Below are positions 29,772 to 39,039 of a stretch of 64,000 nucleotides of DNA, one piece after another (the stretch's first letter is position 1; every line of letters begins with the position of its first letter). This DNA is from Vreelandella sulfidaeris (GTDB lineage Bacteria > Pseudomonadota > Gammaproteobacteria > Pseudomonadales > Halomonadaceae), in the NCBI GenBank assembly GCA_007182875.1, contig AP019515.1:209550-273549 (forward strand). The letters are read 5' to 3'. A program made the position numbers and the translations under genes. The notes under the pieces were generated by a model. The model searched no databases and was not told the DNA's origin. It was given only the letters and a program-made list of their open reading frames with translations.

Positions 29772-30215
29772 GCGAAAACGCCGTGCTCAAGCCGTCCGAT
29801 CAGATCCAGCACAGCTTCAGCGCCAGCAGTCGTCGCCACCATTTCCACCGGTCGCCGACCACCGAGACCGCGCACCGGATTGAGGAGCCAGCGCCTCGCC
29901 CGCTGTTGATCTCCTTCAAAGAGATCAACAGCGCTCTGTAGACCTCGGCAAAGCGGTACAGCCGATCGCCTTCGTCTTGCTTGAAGCGCCCAGCCGTGGC
30001 TCTTCGCTGCAATGTCGCTGGCTTGATAACGACATAACGCGCCAGCTCCTTGCTTTCCAGGCCAGACGCCACAGCAAGTTCCGTGTAGACCTTGTACGGG
30101 ACGCCTTTTCCAAAGCCTCATGCAGTTGTGCCACGCGCTGGAAGACCCAGGGCCTTCCAAAGTCGTCTTTCTTGGGCTTAGGCTTCGGCCGATACTCTTC
30201 GATGGCAGCTTCCAT
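29768..30215 (-). CDS. Xre/MbcA/ParS-type antitoxin (second module; frameshifted)
   Basis: Starts MEAAIEEYRPKPKPKKDDFG behind GAGGGGAGG. Middle part LASGLESKELARYVVIKPAT with LQRRATAGRFKQDEGDRLYR is the Xre-like N-terminal domain and, after a slip near 29900, VDLFEGDQQRARRWLLNPVR then GLGGRRPVEMVATTAGAEAV is the DUF2384 toxin-binding domain. About 148 residues. Antitoxin-toxin order and 4-bp overlap with the RES gene are typical. Confidence 0.86.
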
Positions 30216-30427
30216 GGCCTCCCCTCCACTCATTTGATATAACAACAGTGTATCAGAAGATCGAAAGACTGCCACTGCGGTTGCAACTCCAGGCAGATCT
30301 AGGCGCGGGCACCTATAGCGCCTCTGCGCTACAACTTGCCCAAGGGCTGCATCGCAACATTGCTTATCGCGTAAGCAAGGCCCCAACAGAGAGTGGTAAA
30401 GTAGACCGAAAGAACAGGAGAGGTTGC

Positions 30428-30953
30428 ATGCCCACGTCCACCGATCATAACCAAGTGTTTGAAAATAGCGTACTTCAAGCGGCTAAAGAGCTATTGGAGA
30501 CAAAGCTCGCGACCCTGCCTTGGCATCAGTTCGAACTTGAGTACCATTCGCCTACAGGCAGAGCGAGATTGCAGGTCCGTTGTCAGCAAGAAGCCGATTC
30601 TCCTGTCAGAACCTTGGTCCTCTGTCACCTTCTTGCACGACTCCGAAGAGCTTCAGCTTAGTAACATAATGATGCCGCTCGCCCTACGTTGGGAGCGGCT
30701 TGGCAAGCGCACTATTAAGGCCATCTTCGAGGTTGCTCATCCAGCCGGCTACGATCTCTTCCTCATAGATACGGTCCCGTCCTTCCATGATCGACTTCTG
30801 AAGCGGAACGCTCGAGCTGTGACCGATGACATTGTGATGATCACACCGGAAACTGACCTCGTGAGTGACATTGGCAGTCCAAAGCCCAATTCTAGCGAAG
30901 TGCGCGGCTATTCAATCTTCGACGTTCTCGATGAACTAGATGCGGACGCCTAG
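30428..30953 (+). CDS. Hypothetical protein (frameshifted)
   Basis: About 175 residues. N-terminus MPTSTDHNQVFENSVLQAAK, ELLETKLATLPWHQFELEYH; after a slip near 30590, KKPILLSEPWSSVTFLHDSE, ALRWERLGKRTIKAIFEVAH and FDVLDELDADA-stop. No motif recognised. It precedes the CoiA-like gene by 160 bp. Confidence 0.5.
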
Positions 30954-31112
30954 CTTAAGATCGATTGATGGCGAGCCAAAACTGACAACTTAGCAGCTCA
31001 CCACTATCGAGCAGGGCGGTTAGCTTCCGGCTGTAATTCACGCCGCCTAGTCCCTTTACCAGGGAGAGCTATCGAGCACACTCGCTCAGCACAACCTCTC
31101 TTGACGCAATTA

Positions 31113-32557
31113 CATGAAAACAGCGCAAAATCCCTTACGGCATCCGCAATAACAGGTTGGTGCATATCAGCCAGCTCACAAGGGCCGAACGCGGCGGCCG
31201 TTGCGGCTGTGTCTGTCCTGAATGCAGAACACCGCTTGAAGCGAGAATGGGGATATTGTCCGTCACTATTTCGCACATGCCAGAGGGACCCGACCATGCG
31301 CTGGGGCACTGAAACCGGAATACACCTAGCCGCAAAGCAGTTGATCGCAGACCGAAAGGAAATACCCATTCCTCTGCTTCAGGCGGTACTTGAGGCGAAG
31401 GATAGCCTTGGCTACAAGCACACCGAATCTAAGGTCATTTTCCCCGGCCACGATCGGCAGCCGGTGGATGACACAAAACTTGAGTTCAGCTTGGGGACAT
31501 CCGCCCTGACCTTATCGTGAGCTTGGGTCAGATAGAAATCCTAGTCGAGGTGGCCGTAACCCATTTCATCGACGCGGAAAAGCAGCAGCGGCTTGAGTCC
31601 CGTGGCCAGCGCTGCATCGAAATCGACCTGGGGACATACCACGGAACCTAACACCGGTCGAGCTCGAAGAGCATGTATTTAACTATCAACGAGCCTACTG
31701 GATCGTAAATCCCAAGATCGAAGCGGAGCAGGAAAAGCTACGCCCAAGACTTCAGCAGCAGATCGAGAAGGCCAACAAACGAATAGCACAGGCGAATATC
31801 GCAAGGGAACAAGAGGAGCAGCGACAACGTGAACAACATGCCCGGATGGAAGCTTATTTTAAAGCTCAGGAACAGAAACACGCTGAATTAAAACGCCAAC
31901 GGGAGGAGGAGCAACGCCGGGCGAGAGAAAAGCGACCGAGCAGGCCGAAATCCGACGACGCGAAGCCGAGGTTGCACGTCAACTCGAAGCTAAAGCCGAG
32001 CGGCATCGGCAACAGAAAACCTGGGAGCAAGAGCGTCAGCAACTCGATCTTCATGAGATGCGCCATCTCGCCATGGAACTTTTCGCGTCCTGTCAGCGTA
32101 TTCATGCCAGGTCTGGCAAGGTGGCTACATCAACACGGTTCTGCTTGCCGATGGCCCGGCACAACCTCGAACGAGATATTCACAAAATGGACCTGGAAGC
32201 CATTCCTACCGCGGTTGAGACACGCACGGAATATGACTGGATGTTCGGGTGCCGTCTCGTGAGTGGAAACTCGTGGCCTTGCTAGGCGTCGTCTATACCC
32301 GTGAGAGCATACAAAGCCGATACTGGATCTCAATCCAAGCCATCGAGCGCTATCTTGGGGAGTTCGGATACCAGCCTATTGTCGCTCTTCAGCGTGCCGA
32401 GCAGTTGCTGAATACTGCTCGTTACTACCATATTCTCGCAGAAGATCCTGCGTTAATGGCGTTGGAGCTACTTCCAAGGCCGCTGGATGCGATTGCAGAA
32501 TTCGTTGGCGAATTGGACAATTTCAATATGATTCATCTGCTAGCTGCCGCTGGATGA
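31113..32557 (+). CDS. CoiA-like protein with predicted nuclease core (frameshifted)
   Basis: About 480 residues. Start MKTAQNPLRHP; then a CoiA-like zinc module HISQLTRAERGGRCGCVCPE with CRTPLEAR; TETGIHLAAKQLIADRKEI resembles the conserved ESxxHxxAK block; then a PD-(D/E)xK-like core, RPDLIVSLGQIEILVEVAVT (Asp, then E-V-A). After it comes a long charged coiled coil (QQQIEKANKRIAQANIAREQ onwards, Glu/Arg/Gln-rich) and a C-terminal helical region. CoiA proteins are known from competence, but this architecture occurs in proteobacterial accessory regions and may act on DNA in defence or transfer. Five or more frame breaks. Family call is from pattern only. Confidence 0.6.
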
Positions 32558-32782
32558 ACTTGCGTTCATACCCAAGCCTGCTAACAGCTGGCGCTAATAC
32601 CATCAGCACAAGCAAAGTGGCCGCTCAAGCTGAGAGTAACTGTGATTCGGCGATAGCCGCTGCGTCCTAGAAGACTTTGAGTAGGAGGTCGTCAGAATTA
32701 ACCTTGCCCTCTTTCACATACTGGACCAGTCAATATTCTTCGTACACTTGTCTATCTCGTAGCAATCGATATTTATACTTAT

Positions 32783-33094
32783 TTATAAAAACTGGTAACG
32801 CTTTACTGCAATATCCCAAGCGCGTTCAGCCTCAATACGACTATTTAATACAAGCGTTCTTATATTATCTATATTTTCTGGCAGGACACCGCGCGTTAAT
32901 TCCACAGTCAAGTCTTCATCAAGATATACTATCCAAGAACTTTCCCCATACTTGCATATCAAATGAGGAATGGAATCAGCACTTGTACAGAATGCAGCAA
33001 TCTTTGGAACTTCAAAATCATTTATTGGCGGGCATAGGCCATGAAATTGCTTAAGATATTTTTCTCTAAGATAGACCACACCACTACTTTCCAT
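32783..33094 (-). CDS. Hypothetical protein, 103 aa
   Basis: Intact frame MESSGVVYLREKYLKQFHGL to AVKRYQFL-stop, with YGESSWIVYLDEDLTVELTR. GC is well below the window average. It may be the tail of the gene at 33094-33640 joined across a frame slip, or an independent small protein. Not recognised. Confidence 0.45.
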   Translation of the reverse strand: MESSGVVYLREKYLKQFHGLCPPINDFEVPKIAAFCTSADSIPHLICKYGESSWIVYLDEDLTVELTRGVLPENIDNIRTLVLNSRIEAERAWDIAVKRYQFL

Positions 33095-33640
33095 CGCCGA
33101 GTAACCATGTTTAAAAAATCAAACGGTACATACTCGTTTCCTTCTCTATATTTGACGGACATAAATCTTTCTGGCTGAATGCTTCCAAAGTACAACTTCC
33201 AAGTAGAAATATTTTTAGGCTTTTACAGCTCAGCGCGGTTCTCTCGTCCTTAGAAAACGCTTTATAACTTGGATCTGTAGAATGCCCAAGACGGTTACGA
33301 AAGTTTTTGATTCTCTTAGAATGTATTTACTGAATTTCTCAAAGTCAATGAGCCCACTCCAATCTTGTCGGTCGGTACCGCGGTATGCACTTATGTCTAG
33401 CGTTTGAAGATAAGTATCATCTAGGTCTATTCTGATCTTTGTTTTATCCATTGAGTATAACGTTTTACTAGATACACCCTCACGTTGACGGACTAAATCT
33501 AAATCACCCTTACCCGTTATTAAACTTCCCTCTGGCAGTCCATGATTCTTCCAACTTGGGCTCGTGGTTAACCAGACTACAGGAGCAAGGTCATTACCTA
33601 GCTCCATTCGATATACACCATAAGATAAACCAGAATGAAA
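33095..33640 (-). CDS. Low-GC phage-type hypothetical protein (frameshifted)
   Basis: Pieces read in order: VYRMELGNDLAPVVWLTTSP, HGLPEGSLITGKGDLDL, KTKIRIDLDDTYLQTLDISA, then after slips near 33290 and 33220, WKLYFGSIQPERFMSVKYRE and GNEYVPFDFL. The pattern (VWLT near the start, K-x-RI, a Trp-rich region, then P-R-F-M/I near the end) resembles unnamed phage and mobile-element proteins I have seen, but I cannot name a function. AT-rich relative to its surroundings, so probably a recent arrival. Confidence 0.45.
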
Positions 33641-33834
33641 ATGTCACAGGCCTGAAGCACTGACGTGTAGTGGTATAATTTCAAAAGGCTTTCCTTTCTA
33701 TATTTTTATATTTGCTCAAGCAAACTTCAACATAGTGCCTGTGATAAAATTTATAAACTTTCAGACTGAATGGCTTTTCTGCAATATGTTGCGTTGCATC
33801 GGTTCGTAAAATCATTTGGCATGTACTAGCGGTT

Positions 33835-33903
33835 ATGGTGTTGGAGTAAAATTATTATCACAATTGCAGCCAGCAGCCCAGGAAAAATGTTCATGGCATT
33901 CTC
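33835..33903 (-). CDS. Tiny hydrophobic peptide
   Basis: MNIFPGLLAAIVIIILLQHHNR-like 22-residue frame directly after the twin-repeat gene on the same strand; almost entirely one membrane helix. Could be a real small membrane peptide or the shifted end of the upstream gene. Confidence 0.25.
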
Positions 33904-34323
33904 CAAACCACGTTGAGGCCCACAGAAATGCCGATGATGGCGCCTAAGATTGATAACACGATCAACACACCTAAAGCGGGAGCATCTTTGCAACGAAGTA
34001 GACATTTTATGAGCTATTTCCTCTTTTCCTTTTCCTTTCCTCTTATTATTCTGCCTAGCGGCGTGGTTTTCATTAAGACTTTGCTGCACGTCGTCGGCCA
34101 TCCCGTCGAAGAGGCCTGGCTGGGCATCCACATTTGGGCCGGGGTTGTTGCCATTTGCCTGCCTAGCGGCGTGGTTTTCGTCAAGACGGCGTTGCATGTC
34201 TTCGGCCATGCCGTCGAAAAGGCCTGGCTGTGGCTCTTTTGTCCCAAGGTCATCTGCGAGCGTGGTAGATGACATTATTCCTGCAAGAACCAACACTGCC
34301 ACTCTTGTTATCAACATAATCAA
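33897..34323 (-). CDS. Secreted or membrane-anchored protein with twin QPGLFDGMA repeats (frameshifted)
   Basis: Signal peptide (MIMLITRVAVLVLAGIMSST), then two tandem units of about 34 residues: PQPGLFDGMAEDMQRRLDEN HAARQ and AQPGLFDGMADDVQQSLNEN HAARQ, then a basic linker (KRKGKGKEE) and, after a slip near 34010, a C-terminal helix (GVLIVLSILGAIIGISVGLN). About 140 residues. The repeats are amphipathic and may bind a partner. Not recognised. Confidence 0.6.
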
Positions 34324-34352
34324 TATATTTCCTTGGCTTGGTGTTGCTCTTA

Positions 34353-34598
34353 CTACTTCACCCTGGGAATCTTCACTCCCTCCAGAGTGTAGTGCTCTCC
34401 TAGCTCTATAGCGCGGCGCACCGATTCCAACACCGGCTTACGCACTGCGCGGTAGCGGGTAGAATCAGGCGAGGCGAACCAGCCCTTCACCGTCTCCACG
34501 CTATACCCAGTCAAGGTGGCCACATGACTCTGGTTCAAGCCATGCCGCTCCATCAGCTGTCGGAGAGCTTCATTCGTCGGTTTCTCTGAAGTGCTCAT
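34353..34598 (-). CDS. Small helix-turn-helix protein
   Basis: Intact 81 residues: ALRQLMERHGLNQSHVATLT, GYSVETVKGWFASPDS form a Cro/Xre-type HTH; the rest (ELGEHYTLEGVKIPRVK) is short and basic. Probably a local regulator. It lies 30 bp upstream of the twin-repeat gene on the same strand, so may be cotranscribed. Confidence 0.75.
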   Translation of the reverse strand: MSTSEKPTNEALRQLMERHGLNQSHVATLTGYSVETVKGWFASPDSTRYRAVRKPVLESVRRAIELGEHYTLEGVKIPRVK

Positions 34599-34784
34599 TA
34601 ATATCTCTATATATCGCCACTGTGCCTACCAGCAACGCTCTTTCATGTATGGCGCCTTAAAGCGCATTCAGGTGAAGACTACGCCTCAAAGCCCCAGCAG
34701 CGCCTAGCGCGACACTTGGCACTCTTCTGTGTATGCGCTTCTGCAAGACCAGGGAGTGTAGTGCGCCACACAGCGTGGACTCTC

Positions 34785-34940
34785 ATAAGTCAAGGTCGAT
34801 TTCCACTAGCAAATCGACTGCTTGGTGAATATCTATGGCAGACCAAGGCTCCAACTCAGCAACGAACTCATTGTCGCGAATCAGACGCTGGATCTCAGGG
34901 TCCTATTTGATCGTCTCGATCTGCACGGTTGATGCCATGA
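34785..34940 (-). pseudogene. Small protein with in-frame stop
   Basis: MASTVQIETIK-stop-DPEIQRLIRDNEFVAELEPW and SAIDIHQAVDLLVEIDLDL-stop: 50 residues divided by a TAG. The two sides read as one acidic protein. Not recognised; no homopolymer explains the stop. Confidence 0.35.
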
Positions 34941-35183
34941 GGTTCACCATTTGGCATCTATTTTAATAGGTGCTGCAAATAGTTTAATGTGCAATGCACA
35001 CATCTGCAATGCTTGGAAATATTTAGGCATTAAAACCCATCCACGATAAACACTTGGCTTTTAAGCTTCCGCAGTTCGGTAAGTCAGCTCAATAGTAACT
35101 AATAAAAGTGTGCGCCTTAATTATAAAGTGTGCACTGTACTCTATTACAAAGGCCATCAGTATCACGACTTTAAGGCATTCCA
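34941..35183. promoter_or_regulatory. AT-rich operator-like region
   Basis: Contains the palindrome GTGCAATGCACAC (34989-35001) and two direct copies of AAAGTGTGC at 35104 and 35126, spaced 22 bp (two helical turns). The same half-site occurs inverted next to the TrfB-like repressor gene. Likely a regulated promoter for the ORF at 35184. Confidence 0.5.
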
Positions 35184-35265
35184 TGAACCTAGCGATCAAC
35201 CTCGACACCGCTATGCTGGTTACATTCGAGCCTGCTCCTACCTCTCTGCCCGAGTGCGTTCGCTA
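35184..35265 (+). pseudogene. Truncated start of a regulated gene
   Basis: A 26-residue frame MNLAINLDTAMLVTFEPAPT SLPECVR-stop right after the operator region. It looks like the beginning of a larger gene cut off by insertion of foreign DNA at about 35266. The rest was not found. Confidence 0.35.
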
Positions 35266-35503
35266 GGACGTCCTCAATAGCCAGTCTGGGTATGAGCCGC
35301 TAGGGTGAACGGCTCTCATGCGGCACAAGCGCCATATCGGATATTGTCTCGTATGCTTTTGAATAAACGCGTGCCCCGTGGGACTCTATGGAGAAGTCCT
35401 GAGCGTCATGCCGACGGTAGCCTTTTATATTATATTCTCGCTCTTCTGATACACGATTGATTCAGCCTTCTTACAACGGTTCTAAGCTTGGAGCTAATCA
35501 TCT
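35266..35503. other. Interval with one hairpin, no gene
   Basis: Only feature seen is a stem GAGCCG-CTAGGGTGAA-CGGCTC at 35296-35317. No gene; probably IS-derived, as an IS3 remnant follows. Confidence 0.35.
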
Positions 35504-35729
35504 TCTTGCCGCTGATCTACCGGCTTATCGTAACGCTTGATCAAATAGTACAAGCTGTGGCCTGACACTTCTAAATGCTCATCGACCTCGGCAAAACGAT
35601 GGCCGCACTCTACCACTTGATTGACGGCTTCGATTTTAAATTCTTCAGTTCAACGGGGATGGCTCATGGTTCCTCCTAGATGACTTAGGTATAAGGCCTG
35701 GAGGTGTCTACGAAACCCGGGTGATTCAT
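35504..35729 (-). pseudogene. IS3-family OrfA remnant with terminal repeat
   Basis: Minus-strand MSHPR-stop-TEEFKIEAVNQVVECGHR, FAEVDEHLEVSGHSLYYLIK RY is the N-terminal HTH half of an IS3-subgroup OrfA, with a TGA in place of the Tyr codon. Just upstream TGAATCACCCGGGTTTCGTA GACA (read from 35729) resembles the IS3 terminal repeat. OrfB is absent. Confidence 0.7.
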
Positions 35730-35866
35730 TTGTAGTAGCCTCACTTATGCGTTGTTTTGTCTATGCATAGCGTCATACCGCATGGGCGTGGCGAAGAGAA
35801 TAGTATTAAAGTTTCCTGATGTTCAGCCGTAATACATTAGTTCTGACATACAGTAACGGTCTTTGA

Positions 35867-36220
35867 ATGCATAAAATCGGACTTATAGCCCTATTCAGCT
35901 TGTTAGTATCAGCGAACACTTATGCAGACTCACCAACATTGGGCGAGTTCTTTGATGGGGCACAAGAATGCTCTAATGAAGTTGTCATAACTTCACAGCC
36001 TTTGCGTGAGCAAAATGGTGGAATGATCACCCTAAAATCTGTTCCTTTCGATGAAATCGATATCAGTCAGTATGATATCGCTACTTCACAGCATTCTATT
36101 ATTCAACTAATCCCAGTTGCTGAGTCAACATATCTTGATGGTTCGTCTGCAGGGTCAGCATGGCGCAACTGTATGGCCAGTAAAGGTCTGCCAGTTCCTA
36201 CCGGTACTCAAACAAACTAG
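35867..36220 (+). CDS. Periplasmic hypothetical protein
   Basis: Intact 117 residues with signal peptide (MHKIGLIALFSLLVSANTYA). Two Cys (GAQECSNEVV, WRNCMASKG) could pair. The C-terminal GSAWRNCMASKGLPVPTGTQ is reminiscent of small lipoprotein-like plasmid proteins with a W-x-x-C-M end. AT-rich. Not recognised. Confidence 0.6.
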   Translation: MHKIGLIALFSLLVSANTYADSPTLGEFFDGAQECSNEVVITSQPLREQNGGMITLKSVPFDEIDISQYDIATSQHSIIQLIPVAESTYLDGSSAGSAWRNCMASKGLPVPTGTQTN

Positions 36221-36315
36221 CTCCGACTTGAGGCCTGCGCCGGTGCGGGTAGGTAGCACCCTTGAAGGCTTACATGCCTCGCTAGGTAGCCTATTTTCGA
36301 ACCCGCAAATGAATA

Positions 36316-37501
36316 GGTAATCCCCGAAAACCAGGGTGCTCAAAAGTAGAATTTTCCGTAAGCTAAACGCAGGGAGATTCTGCATGAAAAATCACGTTTT
36401 TCTGACAGCCAAATACTGTCAATCCTCAAGCAAGCCGAAGGCGGTGCCCCGGTTCCGGAGCTATGTCGTGAGCACGGTATGAGCAGCGCGACCTTCTATA
36501 AGTGGCGAGCTAAATTCGGTGGTATGGATGCGTCCATGATGGCACGGCTAAAAGAGCTAGAGGATGAAACCGACGGCTCAAGAAGATGTATGCCGAGGAA
36601 CGATTGAAAGCGGATATCCTCAAAGGAAGCCATCGAAAAGTGGTGAAGCCGTCTCGTCGCCGTGAGATGGCGCAGAAAGCCGTCATGGAAAAGCACGTCA
36701 GCATCCGCCTAGCCTGCTGGATGTTTAGCATCAGTGAAAATTGCTATCGATACCAAGCGAAGCTCCGCGGCGAGAACGATCAAATCGCCGACTGGTTGAT
36801 CACGCTGACGCATAACCAGAGAAACTGGGGCTTTGGCTTGTGCTTCCTGCACCTACGTAATGTGAAAGGCTTTCGTTGGAACCATAAGCGGGTCTACCGG
36901 ATTTACCGAGAGTTGAGCTGAATCTTCGGATCAAACCGAAGAAACGGTTAATCCGCGAGAAGCCTGAACCTTTAGCGGTGCCTGAAACGATTAATGACAG
37001 CTGGTCTATGGATTTTATGCATGACCAACTGAGCGACGGTCGTCGCTACCGTCTACTGAATGTGATCGACGACTTTAACCGAGAAGGTCTTGGTATCGAA
37101 GTAGACATCTCGTTGCCTACTGAACGAGTTATCCGGGCGCTAGACCAGATCATTGAATGGCGTGGTAAGCCGCACTCTATTCGTTGTGACAACGGGCCAG
37201 AATATATCAGTGGTAAGTTATCGGCATGGGCGGAAGGTCAAGGTATTCAGCTGATGTTTATCCAGCCAGGAAAACCCCAGCAGAATGCTTATATAGAACG
37301 CTACAATCGAACGGTGCGCTATGACTGGTTAGCCCAATACCTGTTTGAAAGTACCGAAGAGGTTCAGGATTACGCCACTCGTTGGCTCTGGCACTACAAT
37401 CACGAGCGCCCTAATATGGGGCTTGGAGGGATCACCCTCAACAGAAACTGGCCGCTGTGGTCTGAACTCTACTTTGAAACCCTCTGAAAATGGGGATTAC
37501 C
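36316..37501 (+). mobile_element. IS3-family insertion sequence, complete ends
   Basis: Terminal repeats GGTAATCCCC (36316) and GGGGATTACC (ends 37501), flanked by a 4-bp direct repeat AATA (36312-36315 and 37502-37505). Length 1186 bp. Contains OrfA/OrfB. The transposase frames are broken only at short runs, so the copy may be active in reality. Confidence 0.85.
36384..37487 (+). CDS. IS3-family transposase OrfA/OrfB (frameshifted)
   Basis: OrfA (from 36384): KKSRFSDSQILSILKQAEGG, MSSATFYKWRAKFGGMD, then leucine-zipper region LKKMYAEERLKADILKEA. OrfB: RREMAQKAVMEKHVSIRLAC, SISENCYRYQAKL, and the DDE core with SWSMDFMHDQLSDGRRYRLL (first Asp), IRCDNGPEYIS (second Asp) and QQNAYIERYNRTVRYDWL (Glu). 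Slips at A runs near 36388, 36570, 36625 and 36920. The A-rich site near the OrfA/OrfB junction is where IS3 elements use programmed frameshifting. Confidence 0.88.
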
Positions 37502-37539
37502 AATATGCATTGGTCACCCCTTGCAACAGCGCGGTGACA

Positions 37540-38028
37540 TCAGTCCTCGTCACACTGAGCTTGAAGTAAGTCAGCTATTTCCCGCTCGACAGACGCGACT
37601 GCTGGTTGCAGTGTTTCGTCTACTTCGTCACGACCCAGGCGGGCGATCTCTTTCCACCGCACCAGTGAGTCACGGGAGACAAGATAGGTACGCGCACAAT
37701 CACCCTCTGAGGCTTCCTTCTGAAGCGACTCCAACAGCTCCAGGTCACGCATCGAAAAGACCTGAATGGCCGGTACAAGCAGCCCTGCCTCTTCTGCTTG
37801 TCGACCGAGTGAAGCCTTGTCCCAGTCACGTTCGGCCGCTTCGTAGGAAGAATGTGTGGTGGTCTGGTAACCACACCGCTGGCACACCAGCCAGTGCGCA
37901 TGAAACCAGTCGGTGTTTCTTTTCAGATAGTCTGGACTGTCCTGACAGGCACAGACTGGGCATGAGGCTCGCTCGGTCATGGTGCTATCTGGCATATCAA
38001 AGTGAATGGGGCGGGCGATGGCATTCAT
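37540..38028 (-). CDS. Zinc-ribbon protein, Lar-like N-terminus
   Basis: Intact 162 residues. CPVCACQ near residue 22 and VCQRCGYQTTTHSSYEAAER DWDKAS form a two-knuckle zinc ribbon as in Lar-type restriction-alleviation proteins (C-x2-C ... C-x2-C-G ... A-x-x-x-W). The C-terminal half (RDLELLESLQKEASEGD) is helical. The ATG overlaps the stop of the upstream gene. Role in DNA entry would suit a convoy of early genes but is inferred. Confidence 0.6.
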   Translation of the reverse strand: MNAIARPIHFDMPDSTMTERASCPVCACQDSPDYLKRNTDWFHAHWLVCQRCGYQTTTHSSYEAAERDWDKASLGRQAEEAGLLVPAIQVFSMRDLELLESLQKEASEGDCARTYLVSRDSLVRWKEIARLGRDEVDETLQPAVASVEREIADLLQAQCDED

Positions 38029-38429
38029 GCATGGCCACCCGAAAGCTGGCTCAGCGTCTGTGCACGAGCATTGGCTGATTCCCGCACAAGGTCGGGAGAA
38101 AAGCCGGCACCACAGTGAACTTCATTGATCATCACAAGTTGTAAATAGCCGCGATGAATCAAGTATTGGCCAAAGCCTAGATCCGAGATGTCCCGATGCG
38201 CATAGGCACCGGAAGCCTCCATCGCATTAATGTCGTCAATGGTTACGATGCCCTTATTGAGACTATCTAGTGTCGCTTCGCGATAAGGGGCCTGCAGGCA
38301 ATACTGTTCGGCAAGCTCGCCCAGGTTGAAGTCAACAAGTGCTCGATATAGCCCGCTGCACTGGTAATGGGTCGCCCCACCGCTAGAGAGTGCTACCAGC
38401 TCGCCCTTGCAATGACTAGGTTTCGCCAT
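38025..38429 (-). CDS. Hypothetical protein, 134 aa
   Basis: Intact: MAKPSHCKGELVALSSGGAT, HYQCSGLYRALVDFNLGELA, TIDDINAMEASGAYAHRDIS and SQLSGGHA-stop. Preceded by GGAG, followed by ATGA overlap. No motif recognised beyond three cysteines. Confidence 0.6.
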   Translation of the reverse strand: MAKPSHCKGELVALSSGGATHYQCSGLYRALVDFNLGELAEQYCLQAPYREATLDSLNKGIVTIDDINAMEASGAYAHRDISDLGFGQYLIHRGYLQLVMINEVHCGAGFSPDLVRESANARAQTLSQLSGGHA

Positions 38430-38482
38430 CGCTTTGTCTCCTGTGATTGTGTTCGCTCCCCTTGGCAATACCGGCATGAGTC

Positions 38483-38695
38483 AGCTTGTGGGCGCTGAGC
38501 ATGCAGGCATAGTTGAGTGCATCGCATCGGCAATGATGCGATCGGCCAATTCAAGAGGGTGGTATCAGTGATGCCAACACGCCGCAGATCCTGCTCAATA
38601 ACGGCACGATGACGCTGGTAATCATGAAGTTCACTCACAAGCGCGTTGCCTGCGAGCAAATCCTGCTTGTTCGTTTCATGGAGTGCAGAGCCCAT
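38483..38695 (-). CDS. Hypothetical protein, about 71 aa (frameshifted)
   Basis: MGSALHETNKQDLLAGNALV, SELHDYQRHRAVIEQDLRRV and, after a slip near 38550, LELADRIIADAMHSTMP. Helical and charged. Part of the minus-strand small-gene series. Confidence 0.5.
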
Positions 38696-38705
38696 GTCTA
38701 CCCCT

Positions 38706-38872
38706 ACGTTGCAGCACAGCTGGCTGTCTGGCGCCGAAGAAGCTCGGCCAGCCGATCTAAGGCTGTGATGGAGATCGTCCGCTCTCCCGCTGCACAGCGC
38801 GCCTCATGTCGGCGCAGCAGCGAAAGATCCCTTGGCGAGAAATCGTGTTCACAACAAAACTCTGCCTGTGTC
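38706..38872 (-). CDS. Small protein, about 55 aa
   Basis: MTQAEFCCEHDFSPRDLSLL, RRHEARCAAGERTISITALD, RLAELLRRQTASCAAT-stop. Possible short HTH (ISITALDRLAELLRRQ). Starts 4 bp after the stop of the 34-aa ORF upstream. Confidence 0.45.
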
Positions 38873-38875
38873 ATT

Positions 38876-38979
38876 TCTCTGTCCTGAGCAGTTGCTCCAG
38901 GGCATCACGAAGTACGACAATATCGGCATACGCGAACCCTCCCTTTCCCAGCTCACTGTCATTATTCGCTTCACTCATA
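38876..38979 (-). CDS. Small protein, 34 aa
   Basis: MSEANNDSELGKGGFAYADI VVLRDALEQLLRTEK-stop. Adjacent to the previous small gene; spacing suggests translational coupling. Confidence 0.4.
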
Positions 38980-39039
38980 CTGGGCACACCCAGCTCCGGT
39001 TCGAGGTTGCATGTACCGGCCCGGTGTGTAGCGCACCTG

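Noticed and set aside
35296..35317. Hairpin as the end of a group II intron
   Set aside because: No reverse transcriptase ORF and no convincing domain V; more likely IS debris.
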